The translations under genes and the position numbers were made by a program. A stretch of DNA of 64,000 nt, from NCBI RefSeq assembly GCF_029223485.1, contig NZ_JARHTP010000021.1, forward strand, positions 142,997-206,996. Direction: 5' to 3'. Origin of the DNA: Streptomyces coacervatus. GTDB lineage: Bacteria > Actinomycetota > Actinomycetes > Streptomycetales > Streptomycetaceae. Under the pieces are notes generated by a model, which did no database searches, had not been told where the DNA came from, and saw only the letters and a list, made by a program, of their open reading frames with translations. Below are positions 15,646-24,647 of this stretch, one piece after another. The first letter of the stretch is position 1; every line of letters begins with the position of its first letter.

Positions 15646-17016
15646 TCAGGCGTCGGTCGCGGGAAGGTACTCGAACCAGTCGAAGGCCGCCGTGCCCTCG
15701 GTGACGTACATGCCGATCACCCGGCCGGTGAAGCCGCCGGCGACCTGGGTGGAGGGATAGCGGCCGTCGAGCTCCGCAACGGGCTCGCCGCCTTCGACCG
15801 AGAAGGCGATCGTGTCGGGGCCGAGGTCCGCCGTACGGATGTCGACGACTGGCGTGACCGGGCCGGGCGGCACCGTACGGCGCGCGAGTTCCTGCCGTAC
15901 GGGGCCGATGCGGGCGATCACGCTCGCCTCTCCCCCGGCGAATCCGAGGTCGTAGTGGTGGGCCTCGTCCATGCGCACCGAGAGCCCCGAGCGGCCCGAC
16001 CCGGGATCGAGGCGGGCGGAGACCCGGCACTCCGGGTGCTGCTGCCGGCGTCCGACGAAGGTGTGCTCCGGCAGGTCGAGAGTGCTGCCCGTCGCATGCA
16101 GGGTCAGCCATCCCGGCCGCTCGCCCAGCGACCAGGAGCGCCGGGCCTGCGGCGTGGGGAGATCCAGTACGGGGCCAGGCCGGCGGCGTCGAAGTCGTCG
16201 CGCGGCGGCTCGGATTGGACGGGATGCCAGGTCGCCGGCGCCCGGTGCTGCTCCCGCACCGGGCCGGCCTGCGGCCAGCCGTCGGCCCATTCCACCGGGG
16301 CCAGGAACGTCTCCCGGCCCAGGACGTGGAAGCCCGGGAACCAGCCGCGGGGGCGGGTGCCCAGCAGCAGCATCCACCAGGTGCCGTCGGGCGCCTGGAC
16401 GAGGTCGGCGTGGCCGGTGCACTGGATGGGCAGGTCGGTGCTGCGGTGGCTGAGGACCGGGCCCGCGGGTGCCGGTTCGTAGGGCCCGCGCGGGGAGCGG
16501 GCGCGGGCGATGGAGACGCTGTGGCCGAGGGCGGTGCCGCCCTCGGCCAGCATCAGATACCACCAGTCGCCGATGCGGTGGAGGTGCGGCGCCTCGGGGT
16601 GCTGCATGCCCGTCCCGGACCACACCGGCAGCGGCCCTTCCAGCACCTTGCCGGTCGCCGTGTCGATGCGCGCGACCTGGATCCCGGAGACGGCGCACCA
16701 GCACGAACCGTCCTCGTCCCAGGCGAGGTCGGGGTCGATGCCCGGCAGGTCGATCCACACCGGGTCGGACCACGGCCCTTCCGGTCGCTCACTGGTGACC
16801 AGGAAGTTGCCCCCGCCGTCGACATTGGTGGTGATCATGTGGAAGCGGCCGGACGTTGCCGATCTGCCGCCAGTGCACGAGGTCACGGCTGTGGAAGACC
16901 GGGACGCCGGGGAAGTACTCGAAGCTGGAGCAGACCAGGTAGTAGTCCTCGCCGACCCGGCACACGCTCGGGTCGGGATGGAAGCCGCCGATGACGGGGT
17001 TTCGGTACGTCCGCAT
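15646..17016 (-). pseudogene. Frameshifted GH43 beta-xylosidase/arabinofuranosidase gene
   Basis: The gene is readable in three frames. Frame 1 starts MRTYRNPVIGGFHPDPSV at 17016 (the GH43 base aspartate is in HPDPS) and runs to VHWRQIGN at about 16855. There about 30 codons expected between HWRQIGN and the YDGRF-type segment are missing and the frame shifts. Frame 2 (about 16850 to 16160) holds DPDLAWDEDGSCW and QHPEAPHLHRIGDWWYLM, with the other catalytic carboxylates. A second shift at about 16155 leads into frame 3, the beta-sandwich C-terminal domain (SWSLGERPGWLTLHATG to FEYLPATDA). Two independent lesions, one a deletion, argue against a sequencing slip. The intact ancestor would have trimmed xylan side chains or xylobiose inside the cell. 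Confidence 0.82.
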
Positions 17017-17041
17017 GTGCGTCAGCCCTTCGCCGGGTGGT

Positions 17042-17052
17042 CGAAACATTCG
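17042..17052. promoter_or_regulatory. Second CGAA-N3-TTCG operator, upstream of the GH43 pseudogene
   Basis: CGAAACATTCG lies 26 bp before the GH43 start codon and shares the CGAA-N3-TTCG pattern with 15513-15525. The two sites probably answered to one LacI-type repressor. Confidence 0.5.
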
Positions 17053-17295
17053 GTCCCGATGACGAACATTACGGAGCGGACTGTACGAGGCTGTATGGGC
17101 GGGGACAAGGCGGCGAAGCCCGGCGCACGGACAGCGCGGGCGCCTCGCCACGGCCCGGCCGACGTCAGGGTTTGACCGGGATCCTGGGTGAGCCGGGTGA
17201 CGCCGAGGGGAGTGAGTGGGTGCCCCGGACGCGGGGAGGCGGACCGGGGCCTGCCGTCGACGCTATGCCCGTCGACCCGGGGTTCAGGCCCCCTC

Positions 17296-17344
17296 ATGAC
17301 GCGATGCTGACGGTGAACGGGCCGACGCTGACGGGATGTTGACG
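17296..17344. promoter_or_regulatory. 49-bp four-half-site array A (candidate KdpE box)
   Basis: Half-sites ATGACG 17296, CTGACG 17307, CTGACG 17328 and TTGACG 17339 give spacings of 11, 21 and 11 bp. The array lies 195 bp before the universal stress protein gene. On the minus strand a TAGCGT box (17265-17260) lies 36 bp after the last CGTCAT, so minus-strand transcription is possible too. The rest of 17053-17538 shows no gene. Confidence 0.65.
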
Positions 17345-17538
17345 CGGCGGACGGCCGGCGCCGGAACCGGCCGTCAGAGGGGCGCCAAAAAGCGGCGGAC
17401 GGGGTGGCCGCAGGGCAGGGACCAGGCGTGAGATGGAGACGAGGCCCGCAGCCCCTGCCCCTGGACGGGGCGCCTCGCGGGGCCTCTGGACTGCCCGCGG
17501 GAGACCGCCCGTGGGCGCTTCCGAAGAACGGTGGAGTC

Positions 17539-18102
17539 ATGTCTGATACCGACGGCCGCGCGGCCGCCCGGGTCGTGGTGGGAGTGAGCGGTTCACTCGG
17601 CAGCCTCACCGCGTTGGGCCGTGCCGCCGCCGAGGCCCGGCGCCGGGACGCCTCTCTGTGGCCCGTGCTGGCCTGGGAGCCGCCGGGCGGGGAACTCGCG
17701 GCGCGCCGCTCGCCCGCCGCTGCCCTCATGGTCGGGCAGTGGCAGCACCTGGCGCGGGAGCGGCTGCTCACCGCGCTCGGGGACGTGTTCGGCGACGCGG
17801 GTCCGGACGTCCCGATGCGCGCGCTCGTCGTCAGGGCCGCCGCCCCGGGCCGGGCCCTGGTCGAGACCGCCGACCGCGAGGCCGACCTGCTGGTCGTCGG
17901 CGCGGGCCGGCGCAGCCTCCTGCACCGCACGCTCGCCCCCTCGGTGAGCCGGTACTGCCTGGCCCACGCCACCTGCCCGGTCCTGGCGGTGCCCCCGTCC
18001 CCCCTGGAGTCGCAACTCACGGCCGTACACCGCCGCAACGCCTGGCGACTGCGACTGGACGTCCGGGATTTGCTGAAGGAGACGGTGCCGCCGGGGGCGT
18101 GA
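17539..18102 (+). CDS. Universal stress protein (UspA fold)
   Basis: 187 aa, one Usp domain. VVVGVSGSLGSLTALGRAAAEA begins the first strand and helix, and LLVVGAGRRSLLHRTLAPSVSRYC matches the G-x2-G-x9-S nucleotide-binding pattern, so ATP binding is plausible. ATG 17539 follows GGTGGAG closely. It opens the potassium island and has a 49-bp array upstream. Usp domains are also built into KdpD, so a role in potassium or osmotic signalling is reasonable (inference). Its last residues LLKETVPPGA lie in the first unit of a tandem repeat that continues past the stop, so the C-terminus may be a recent alteration. Confidence 0.88.
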   Translation: MSDTDGRAAARVVVGVSGSLGSLTALGRAAAEARRRDASLWPVLAWEPPGGELAARRSPAAALMVGQWQHLARERLLTALGDVFGDAGPDVPMRALVVRAAAPGRALVETADREADLLVVGAGRRSLLHRTLAPSVSRYCLAHATCPVLAVPPSPLESQLTAVHRRNAWRLRLDVRDLLKETVPPGA

Positions 18103-18424
18103 GCGGGCGCGGGGCCCTGGGCGTGTTCAAGGAGGCGGTGCCGCCGGGGCATGCGCGGGCGGCGGGCCCTGACGGGCGGCGCACCGAACCCGGGGCGCGC
18201 ACCGCCAAGCCCGATTGCCGGTCGCCGATCGCCTATCGCCTACGGCTTCGCCGAAGGCACACGTTCCGGCTGCCCGCCTCGCATGAAGGAGACGGTGCCG
18301 CCGGGGGCATGAGCGGGCGCCGGGCCCTGCCGGGCGGCGCACCGAACCCCGGGCGCGCACCGCCGAGCCCGACCGCCGGTCGGCTTCGCCGAAGGCGCAC
18401 GTTCCGGCTGCCCGCCTCGCATGT
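18075..18424 (+). repeat. Imperfect tandem repeat between usp and kdpD
   Basis: The motif GAAGGAGACGGTGCCGCCGG recurs at 18075, with one change at 18129 (from AAGGAG), and at 18285. Units from 18129 and 18285 continue in parallel through GGGCGGCGCACCGAACC to a shared end TTCCGGCTGCCCGCCTCGCA (near 18264 and 18401). The first unit overlaps the 3' end of usp. No gene lies in 18103-18516. Confidence 0.8.
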
Positions 18425-18516
18425 ACGAGCCGGCACAGACCGCAGGGCCGCGCCTGGTTCGGCCACGGTCAGCAGTCAACCCGAGCCGCACGCCGCCCAG
18501 TTGAACCAGCCCCCGC

Positions 18517-21069
18517 CTACGACACCGCCGAAGCCGACAGATCCGGCCGGTCGGGGTGGTCGCGGCGGCGGCCCGATGCCATCCGCAGGGTCAGCACCAT
18601 CGTGAGGCCGCCGCCGGGGGTGTCCTCGGCGTCAAGGGTGCCGCCCATGGCCTCGGTGAAGCCGCGGGCCACCGCCAGGCCGAGGCCGACCCCGGCGCCG
18701 CGCGGGGCGTCGCCGTAGCGCTGGAAGGGTTCGAAGATGCGGCCCTTGGCCTCGTCGGGGACGCCGGGGCCGCGGTCCACCACCCGGACCTCGACACGCT
18801 CGGCGATGGCGCTCGCCGAGACCAGCACCGGTGTGTCCGCGGGGCTGTACTTGACCGCGTTCTCCACGACGTTGGCGACCGCCCGCTCCAACAGGCCCTT
18901 GTCGACCTCGACCATCGGCAGGGTCTCGGGGATGTCCAGTTCCACGCTGTCCTCGGGCACTCCGCCCAGCGCCATCGGCACCACCTCGTCGAGGTCGGTC
19001 TCGCGGACGATGGGCGTGACCGTGCCGGTCTGCAGGCGGGACATGTCGAGGAGATTGCCCACCAGGTGGTCGAGCCGGTCGGCGCCGTCCTCTATCGCCT
19101 CCAGAAGGTCCGCCTGGTCCTGTTCGGACCACTCGACGTCGTCCGAACGCAGTGAGGAGACGGCCGCCTTGATGCCCGCGAGCGGGGTGCGCAGGTCGTG
19201 ACTGACGGCGGCCAGCAGCGCCGTGCGGATGCGGTTGCCCTCGGCCAGTTCCTTGGCCTGGTCGGCCTCCCGCTGGAGCCGTCGGCGGTCGAGGACGACG
19301 GCGGCCTGGGCGGCGAACGCGGCCAGCACCCGCCGGTCGGCGGCCGGCAGCACGCGCCCGGTCAGCGCCAGCGCCATGCGGTCGCCGACGGGCATGTCCG
19401 CGTCCGCGTCCTCGGGGCACTGGGCGGGCCCCGGCCCCACGCTGCCCGCGCAGGTCCACGGCGCCACTTCGCTCTCCCGCTCCAGCAGCGCCACGGACTC
19501 CATGCCGAAGGTCTCCCGGACCCGCTCCAGCAGGGCCTCCAGACTGGTCTCGCCACGCAGCACATTGCCCGCGAGGTAGGACAGGATCTCCGACTCGGCG
19601 CGCAGCCGGGCCGCCTGCTGGGTGCGCCGGGCCGCCAGGTCGACCACGGAGGCCACGGACACCGCCACGCCGACAAAGATCGCTATGGCGACGATGTTCT
19701 CGGGGTCGGCAATGGTCAGGGTGTGGACGGGCGGGGTGAAGTACCAGTTGAGCAGCAGCGAACCCACGACCGCCGAGGTCAGCGCCGGGAGCAGCCCGCC
19801 GAGCAGCGCCGCCGCGACCGTGAGGGCCAGGAACAGCAGCATGTCGTTGGCGAGGCCGACATCGGGAACGGCGCTGGTCAGCAGCAGGGTGAGCAGGGCG
19901 GGACCGAGCGCGCCGACGAGCCAGCCCCAGATGATCCGGGTCCGGCCGAGCCGCGCTCCGCGGTTGACGGGCAGCCCGCGCCCCTTGCCCGCCTCGTCGT
20001 GCGTGATCAGGTGGACGTCGAGGTCGGGGCCCGAGTCCCGGGCGACCGTGGCGCCGACGCCGGGTCCGAAGACGTACTGCCAGCTCTTGCGCCGGGAGAC
20101 GCCGAGCACGATCTGGGTGGCGTTCACCCCGCGGGAGAAGTCCAGCAGGGCGGGCGGGACGTCGTCGCCCACGACTTGGTGGAAGGTGCCGCCCAGATCC
20201 TCGACGAGGGTGCGCTGGACGGCGAGTTCCTTCGGGGAGGCGGCCGTCAGGCCGTCGGTGCGGGCGATGTAGACGGCCAGGACCTCGCCGCCGGCGCCCT
20301 TCTCCGCCAGGCGTGCGGCCCGGCGGATCAGCGTCCTGCCCTCGGGGCCGCCGGTCAGGCCGACCACGATCCGCTCCCGTGAACCCCAGATCCTGGAGAC
20401 CTGGTGTTCGCTGCGATATTCGTTGAGATATTCGTCGACGCGGTCGGCCACCCACAGCAGCGCCAACTCCCGCAGCGCGGTGAGGTTTCCGGGCCTGAAG
20501 TAGTTGGAGAGGGCCGCGTCGACCTTGTCCGGCTTGTAGATGTTGCCGTGTGCCATACGGCGGCGCAGCGCCTGCGGTGACATGTCGACGAGTTCGATCT
20601 GGTCGGCCCGGCGCACCACTTCGTCGGGGACCGTCTCCTGCTGCCGTACGCCGGTGATCGACTCGACGACGTCGCCGAGCGATTCGAGGTGCTGGATGTT
20701 CACCGTCGACACGACGTCGATGCCTGCCGCGAGTAGTTCCTCCACGTCCTGCCAGCGCTTGGCGTTGCGCGAGCCGGGGATGTTGGTGTGGGGCAGTTCG
20801 TCGACCATGGCCACCTGGGGGCGGCTGGCCAGGACGGCGTCGATGTCCATCTCGGTGAAGGTGGAGCCCCGGTATGCCAGTTCCTTGCGCGGGATCTCCT
20901 CCAGACCGTGCAGCATCACCTCGGTGCGCGGCCGCCCGTGGTGCTCCACGAAGGCCACCACGCAGTCGGTGCCCCGCTCCTGACGCCGGTGCGCCTCGGA
21001 CAGCATTGCGTACGTCTTGCCGACGCCGGGGGCCGCGCCGAGGTAGATCCGGAGCTTGCCGCGTGCCAT
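18517..21069 (-). CDS. kdpD: Potassium sensor histidine kinase KdpD
   Basis: 850 aa. The KdpD N-domain has Walker A GAAPGVGKTY (residues 11-20) and Walker B VAMVDELPHTN (about 85). A Usp-like domain (GSRERIVVGLTGGPEGRTLI on) follows, then four membrane helices (about 385-490, DUF4118), a GAF-like region, and the kinase core with AVSHDLRTPLAG (His about 624), ERAVANVVENAVKYSPA (N box), DRGPGVPD and GLGLAVARG. It senses low potassium and phosphorylates KdpE. ATG 21069 lies 2 bp after the kdpE stop. It is the last gene of the kdp cluster. The Usp domain of KdpD is a known c-di-AMP target in other bacteria. Confidence 0.96.
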   Translation of the reverse strand: MARGKLRIYLGAAPGVGKTYAMLSEAHRRQERGTDCVVAFVEHHGRPRTEVMLHGLEEIPRKELAYRGSTFTEMDIDAVLASRPQVAMVDELPHTNIPGSRNAKRWQDVEELLAAGIDVVSTVNIQHLESLGDVVESITGVRQQETVPDEVVRRADQIELVDMSPQALRRRMAHGNIYKPDKVDAALSNYFRPGNLTALRELALLWVADRVDEYLNEYRSEHQVSRIWGSRERIVVGLTGGPEGRTLIRRAARLAEKGAGGEVLAVYIARTDGLTAASPKELAVQRTLVEDLGGTFHQVVGDDVPPALLDFSRGVNATQIVLGVSRRKSWQYVFGPGVGATVARDSGPDLDVHLITHDEAGKGRGLPVNRGARLGRTRIIWGWLVGALGPALLTLLLTSAVPDVGLANDMLLFLALTVAAALLGGLLPALTSAVVGSLLLNWYFTPPVHTLTIADPENIVAIAIFVGVAVSVASVVDLAARRTQQAARLRAESEILSYLAGNVLRGETSLEALLERVRETFGMESVALLERESEVAPWTCAGSVGPGPAQCPEDADADMPVGDRMALALTGRVLPAADRRVLAAFAAQAAVVLDRRRLQREADQAKELAEGNRIRTALLAAVSHDLRTPLAGIKAAVSSLRSDDVEWSEQDQADLLEAIEDGADRLDHLVGNLLDMSRLQTGTVTPIVRETDLDEVVPMALGGVPEDSVELDIPETLPMVEVDKGLLERAVANVVENAVKYSPADTPVLVSASAIAERVEVRVVDRGPGVPDEAKGRIFEPFQRYGDAPRGAGVGLGLAVARGFTEAMGGTLDAEDTPGGGLTMVLTLRMASGRRRDHPDRPDLSASAVS

Positions 21070-21071
21070 GT

Positions 21072-21755
21072 TCACCCTTCGAAGCGGTAACCCATGCCGG
21101 GTTCGGTGATGAGGTAGCGGGGGTGCGAGGGGTCCGTCTCCAACTTGCGGCGCAGCTGGGCCATATAGACCCGCAGGTAGTTGCTCTTGTTGCTCTGGGA
21201 CACCCCCCAGACCTCCTGGAGCAGGTGTTTCTGGGTGATGAGCCGGCCGGGATTGGTGATCAGGATCTCCAGCAGATGCCATTCCGTCGGTGTCAGCCGC
21301 ACATCGCGGTGTCCGCGCACGACCCGCTTGGCCAGCAGGTCGACGGTGAAGTCGTCGGTCTCCACCCGGGTCGTCTCGGGGACGAGCGGGGTCTCCTCGA
21401 CACGGCGGACGGCGGCCCGCAGCCGGGCCATCAGCTCGTCCATGCTGAACGGCTTGGTGATGTAGTCGTCGGCGCCCGCGTCGAGGGCTGCAACCTTCTC
21501 GTCGGAGGCCTGACGCGCGGACAGCACCAGCACCGGGACCCGGCTCCAGCCGCGCAGGGCCTTGATGACATCGACGCCGTCCATGTCCGGCAGACCGAGG
21601 TCGAGCATCACGACATCGGGCTGGCGGGCGGCCGCGAGCCGGAGTGCGGTGGCGCCGTCGGGAGCGGCGTCCACGCCGTACTTGCGGGCCTGCAGGTTGA
21701 TCACGAGTGCTCGTACGAGCTGGGGGTCGTCCTCCACCACCAACACCCTGGTCAT
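21072..21755 (-). CDS. kdpE: OmpR-family response regulator KdpE
   Basis: 227 aa. The receiver domain has acidic pocket EDD (8-10), phospho-acceptor D52 in VVMLDLGLPDMDG and a K in ITKPFSMDE. The winged-helix output domain ends SNYLRVYMAQLRRKLETDPS. GAAAGG lies 9 nt before ATG 21755. It is the only OmpR-type regulator encoded in this window, so it is the natural candidate for the phased half-site arrays found throughout the island. A strong hairpin separates it from kdpC, so its level may be set by read-through. Confidence 0.96.
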   Translation of the reverse strand: MTRVLVVEDDPQLVRALVINLQARKYGVDAAPDGATALRLAAARQPDVVMLDLGLPDMDGVDVIKALRGWSRVPVLVLSARQASDEKVAALDAGADDYITKPFSMDELMARLRAAVRRVEETPLVPETTRVETDDFTVDLLAKRVVRGHRDVRLTPTEWHLLEILITNPGRLITQKHLLQEVWGVSQSNKSNYLRVYMAQLRRKLETDPSHPRYLITEPGMGYRFEG

Positions 21756-21781
21756 GGCTGTACGCCTTTCTTCACGGCGGC

Positions 21782-21820
21782 GGGAGCCGACGTGCCGGAT
21801 GGCTCCGGACGTCGGCTCCC
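21782..21820 (-). terminator. Hairpin between kdpC and kdpE (partial terminator)
   Basis: GGGAGCCGACGT (21782-21793) pairs perfectly with ACGTCGGCTCCC (21809-21820), with an inner CCGGA/TCCGG stem. It lies 20 bp after the kdpC stop and 27 bp before the kdpE start, without a U-tract. It could reduce kdpED expression relative to kdpFABC or stabilise the upstream mRNA. Confidence 0.65.
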
Positions 21821-21840
21821 GCTCGGTTCGCGTAACCCCA

Positions 21841-22509
21841 TCAGCCCTTGGCCACAAGGGACTTGAGCGCGATGTTGAGTTCCAGGACGTTCACGCGGGG
21901 CTCACCCATGAAGCCGAGGGTGCGACCCTCGGTGTGGTCCTTGACCAGCTTCTCGACCTGGGCGGCCGACAGGCCGTTCTTGGCGGCGACCCGGTGGACC
22001 TGGATCTCCGCGTACTGCGGGGAGATGTCCGGGTCCAGGCCGGAGCCGGAGGACGTGACGGCGTCGGCGGGGACCTCGGAGGCCTTGACCGTGTAGCCGG
22101 ACACCGAGTTGTCCTTGATGACGGCGGACTGGGCGGCCTTCACCCAGGCGATCAGGTCCTTGTTGTCACCGGAACGGTTGGTGGCGCCGGACAGGATCAG
22201 CTTGTACTGGGTGTTGACGCTGTTGGTGCCCAGGCCGTTCTGCGGGCGCCCCTGGAACCACTTCAGGTCCGGGTCCGGGGTCTCCTGGCCCTTCTTCAGC
22301 GGCAGGTTGTACGCCTGACCGATCAGCGAGGAGCCGACGACCTTGCCGTCCGCCTTGATCTCGGAGCCGTTCGCCTTGTTGTGGAACAGCGCCTGGGCGA
22401 TGCCGGTGACGACCAGCGGGTAGATGACGCCCGTCACCAGGGTCAGCACGAGGAGGGCGCGCAGGCCCGCCCCGAGCAACCGGGCGGTGTTGGTCACGGA
22501 GTTGTTCAT
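21841..22509 (-). CDS. kdpC: Potassium-transporting ATPase subunit C
   Basis: 222 aa. One N-terminal membrane helix (ALLVLTLVTGVIYPLVVTGI), the family motif GSSLIGQAY and GRPQNGLGTNSVN are followed by SGSGLDPDISPQYAEIQVHRVA, the KdpC C-terminal signature. KdpC stabilises the KdpFAB complex. ATG 22509 follows the kdpB stop by 5 nt; a TTG at 22518 is a weaker alternative start. Confidence 0.96.
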   Translation of the reverse strand: MNNSVTNTARLLGAGLRALLVLTLVTGVIYPLVVTGIAQALFHNKANGSEIKADGKVVGSSLIGQAYNLPLKKGQETPDPDLKWFQGRPQNGLGTNSVNTQYKLILSGATNRSGDNKDLIAWVKAAQSAVIKDNSVSGYTVKASEVPADAVTSSGSGLDPDISPQYAEIQVHRVAAKNGLSAAQVEKLVKDHTEGRTLGFMGEPRVNVLELNIALKSLVAKG

Positions 22510-22514
22510 GGCGA

Positions 22515-24647
22515 TCAACCGATTCCGGGGATGAGGGAGATGAGCAGGTCGATGACCTTGATGCCGATGAACGGGGCGATCAGCCCGCCGATGCCGTAGA
22601 TCGTCAGGTTGCGCCGCAGCATCTTGTCGGCGCTCACCGGCCGGTACTGCACGCCCTTCAGGGAGAGCGGCACCAGCGCGATGATGATCAGCGCGTTGAA
22701 GATGACCGCGGACAGGATCGCGGAGTCCGGCGAGGACAGGCCCATGATGTTGAGCTTGTCCAGGCCCGGGTACACGGCCGCGAACAGCGCCGGGATGATC
22801 GCGAAGTACTTCGCGACGTCGTTGGCGATGGAGAACGTCGTGAGCGCGCCCCGGGTGATGAGGAGTTGCTTGCCGATCTCGACGATCTCGATGAGCTTGG
22901 TCGGGTTGGAGTCGAGGTCGACCATGTTGCCGGCCTCCTTGGCGGCCGACGTACCGGTGTTCATCGCCACGCCGACGTCCGCCTGGGCCAGCGCGGGGGC
23001 GTCGTTGGTGCCGTCGCCGGTCATCGCGACCAGCTTGCCGCCCGCCTGCTCGCGCTTGATGAGGGCCATCTTGTCCTCGGGAGTGGCCTCCGCGAGGAAG
23101 TCGTCGACGCCCGCCTCCTCGGCGATCGCCTTGGCGGTCAGCGGGTTGTCACCCGTGATCATGACGGTCTTGATGCCCATGCGGCGCAGTTCGTCGAACC
23201 GCTCGCGCATGCCGTCCTTGACGACGTCCTTGAGGTGGATGACGCCCAGGATGCGAGCGCCCCGGTCGTCCTCGACGGCGACGAGCAGCGGGGTGCCGCC
23301 CGCCTCGGAGATGCGGTTGGACAGCGTGTCCGCGTCCTCGGCGACCGTGCCGCCCTGCTCCTGGACCCAGGCGATCACCGAACCGGCCGCACCCTTGCGG
23401 ATCCTGCGCCCGTCGACGTCCACGCCCGACATACGCGTCTGGGCGGTGAAGGCGATCCACTCGGCGCCGGCGAGCTCTCCCTGGTGGCGCTCCCGCAGCC
23501 CGTACTTCTCCTTCGCCAGTACGACGATGGAGCGGCCCTCGGGCGTCTCGTCGGCCAGCGACGACAGCTGGGCGGCGTCGGCGACCTCGGCCTCCGTCGT
23601 ACCGTTGACCGGCACGAACTCGGATGCCTGGCGGTTGCCGAGGGTGATGGTGCCGGTCTTGTCGAGCAGCAGCGTCGACACGTCACCGGCGGCCTCGACC
23701 GCCCTGCCGGACATGGCGAGCACGTTGCGCTGGACCAGGCGGTCCATGCCCGCGATGCCGATCGCGGAGAGCAGCGCGCCGATGGTGGTCGGGATGAGGC
23801 AGACCAGCAGCGCGACCAGCACGACCATCGTCAGGTGGGTGCCCGCGTAGGTGGCGAAGGGCGGCAGCGTGGCGACGGCCAGCAGGAAGACGATCGTCAG
23901 AGACGCGAGGAGGATGTTCAGCGCGATCTCGTTCGGGGTCTTCTGGCGCGCGGCGCCCTCGACGAGGTTGATCATCCTGTCGATGAAGGTCTCGCCGGGC
24001 TTCGTCGTGATCTTGATGACGATGCGGTCGGACAGGACCTTCGTACCGCCGGTGACCGCCGAACGGTCGCCACCGGACTCGCGGATGACCGGCGCCGACT
24101 CGCCCGTGATCGCCGACTCGTCGACCGAGGCGACGCCCTCGATGACGTCACCGTCACCGGGGATGATGTCGCCGGCCTCGCAGACGACCAGGTCGCCGAT
24201 CTTCAGGTCGGTGCCGGGCACCTGCACCTCGGTGTCGCCCGCCAGGCGGCGCGCCACGGTGTCGGTCTTGGCCTTGCGCAGGGTGTCGGCCTGCGCCTTG
24301 CCGCGGCCCTCGGCGACGGCCTCCGCCAGGTTGGCGAAGACCACGGTCAGCCACAGCCACAGGCTGATCGCCCAGCCGAACCAGTCGCCCGGGTCCTTGA
24401 AGGAGAAGACCGTGGTCAGGACGGAGCCGATCCACACCACGAACATCACGGGCGACTTGACCATCACCCGCGGGTCGAGCTTGCGGAAGGCGTCCGGCAG
24501 CGACTTGACCAGCTGCTTCGGATCGAAGAGGCCCGCGCCGACACGGCCCTCGGGGGACTTGTGCCCGGTGGGTACGTCGCTGTGCGGCGCCCGGGTCGGA
24601 GTGGCTGTGGACATCGAGTCCTCGTGGTTTTCGGTGCGAGTGGTCAT
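22515..24647 (-). CDS. kdpB: Potassium-transporting P-type ATPase subunit B
   Basis: 710 aa. P-type ATPase landmarks are present: TGESAPVIRESGG (actuator domain, with the regulatory serine of TGES), DKTGTITLGNR (phosphorylation site), a nucleotide-binding domain and MTGDGTNDAPALAQADVGVA. ATG 24647 overlaps the kdpA stop (ATGA). It drives uptake of potassium by KdpA with ATP. A second, orphan KdpB is encoded at 38766-40919. Confidence 0.97.
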   Translation of the reverse strand: MTTRTENHEDSMSTATPTRAPHSDVPTGHKSPEGRVGAGLFDPKQLVKSLPDAFRKLDPRVMVKSPVMFVVWIGSVLTTVFSFKDPGDWFGWAISLWLWLTVVFANLAEAVAEGRGKAQADTLRKAKTDTVARRLAGDTEVQVPGTDLKIGDLVVCEAGDIIPGDGDVIEGVASVDESAITGESAPVIRESGGDRSAVTGGTKVLSDRIVIKITTKPGETFIDRMINLVEGAARQKTPNEIALNILLASLTIVFLLAVATLPPFATYAGTHLTMVVLVALLVCLIPTTIGALLSAIGIAGMDRLVQRNVLAMSGRAVEAAGDVSTLLLDKTGTITLGNRQASEFVPVNGTTEAEVADAAQLSSLADETPEGRSIVVLAKEKYGLRERHQGELAGAEWIAFTAQTRMSGVDVDGRRIRKGAAGSVIAWVQEQGGTVAEDADTLSNRISEAGGTPLLVAVEDDRGARILGVIHLKDVVKDGMRERFDELRRMGIKTVMITGDNPLTAKAIAEEAGVDDFLAEATPEDKMALIKREQAGGKLVAMTGDGTNDAPALAQADVGVAMNTGTSAAKEAGNMVDLDSNPTKLIEIVEIGKQLLITRGALTTFSIANDVAKYFAIIPALFAAVYPGLDKLNIMGLSSPDSAILSAVIFNALIIIALVPLSLKGVQYRPVSADKMLRRNLTIYGIGGLIAPFIGIKVIDLLISLIPGIG

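Noticed and set aside
18075..18424. CRISPR array
   Set aside because: Units are about 140-156 bp, imperfect, only two to three copies, without short repeats and unique spacers or cas genes.
21709..21720. Third copy of GCTCGTACGAGC
   Set aside because: It lies inside the kdpE coding sequence as ordinary codons and is unpaired, unlike the twin site at 10191.
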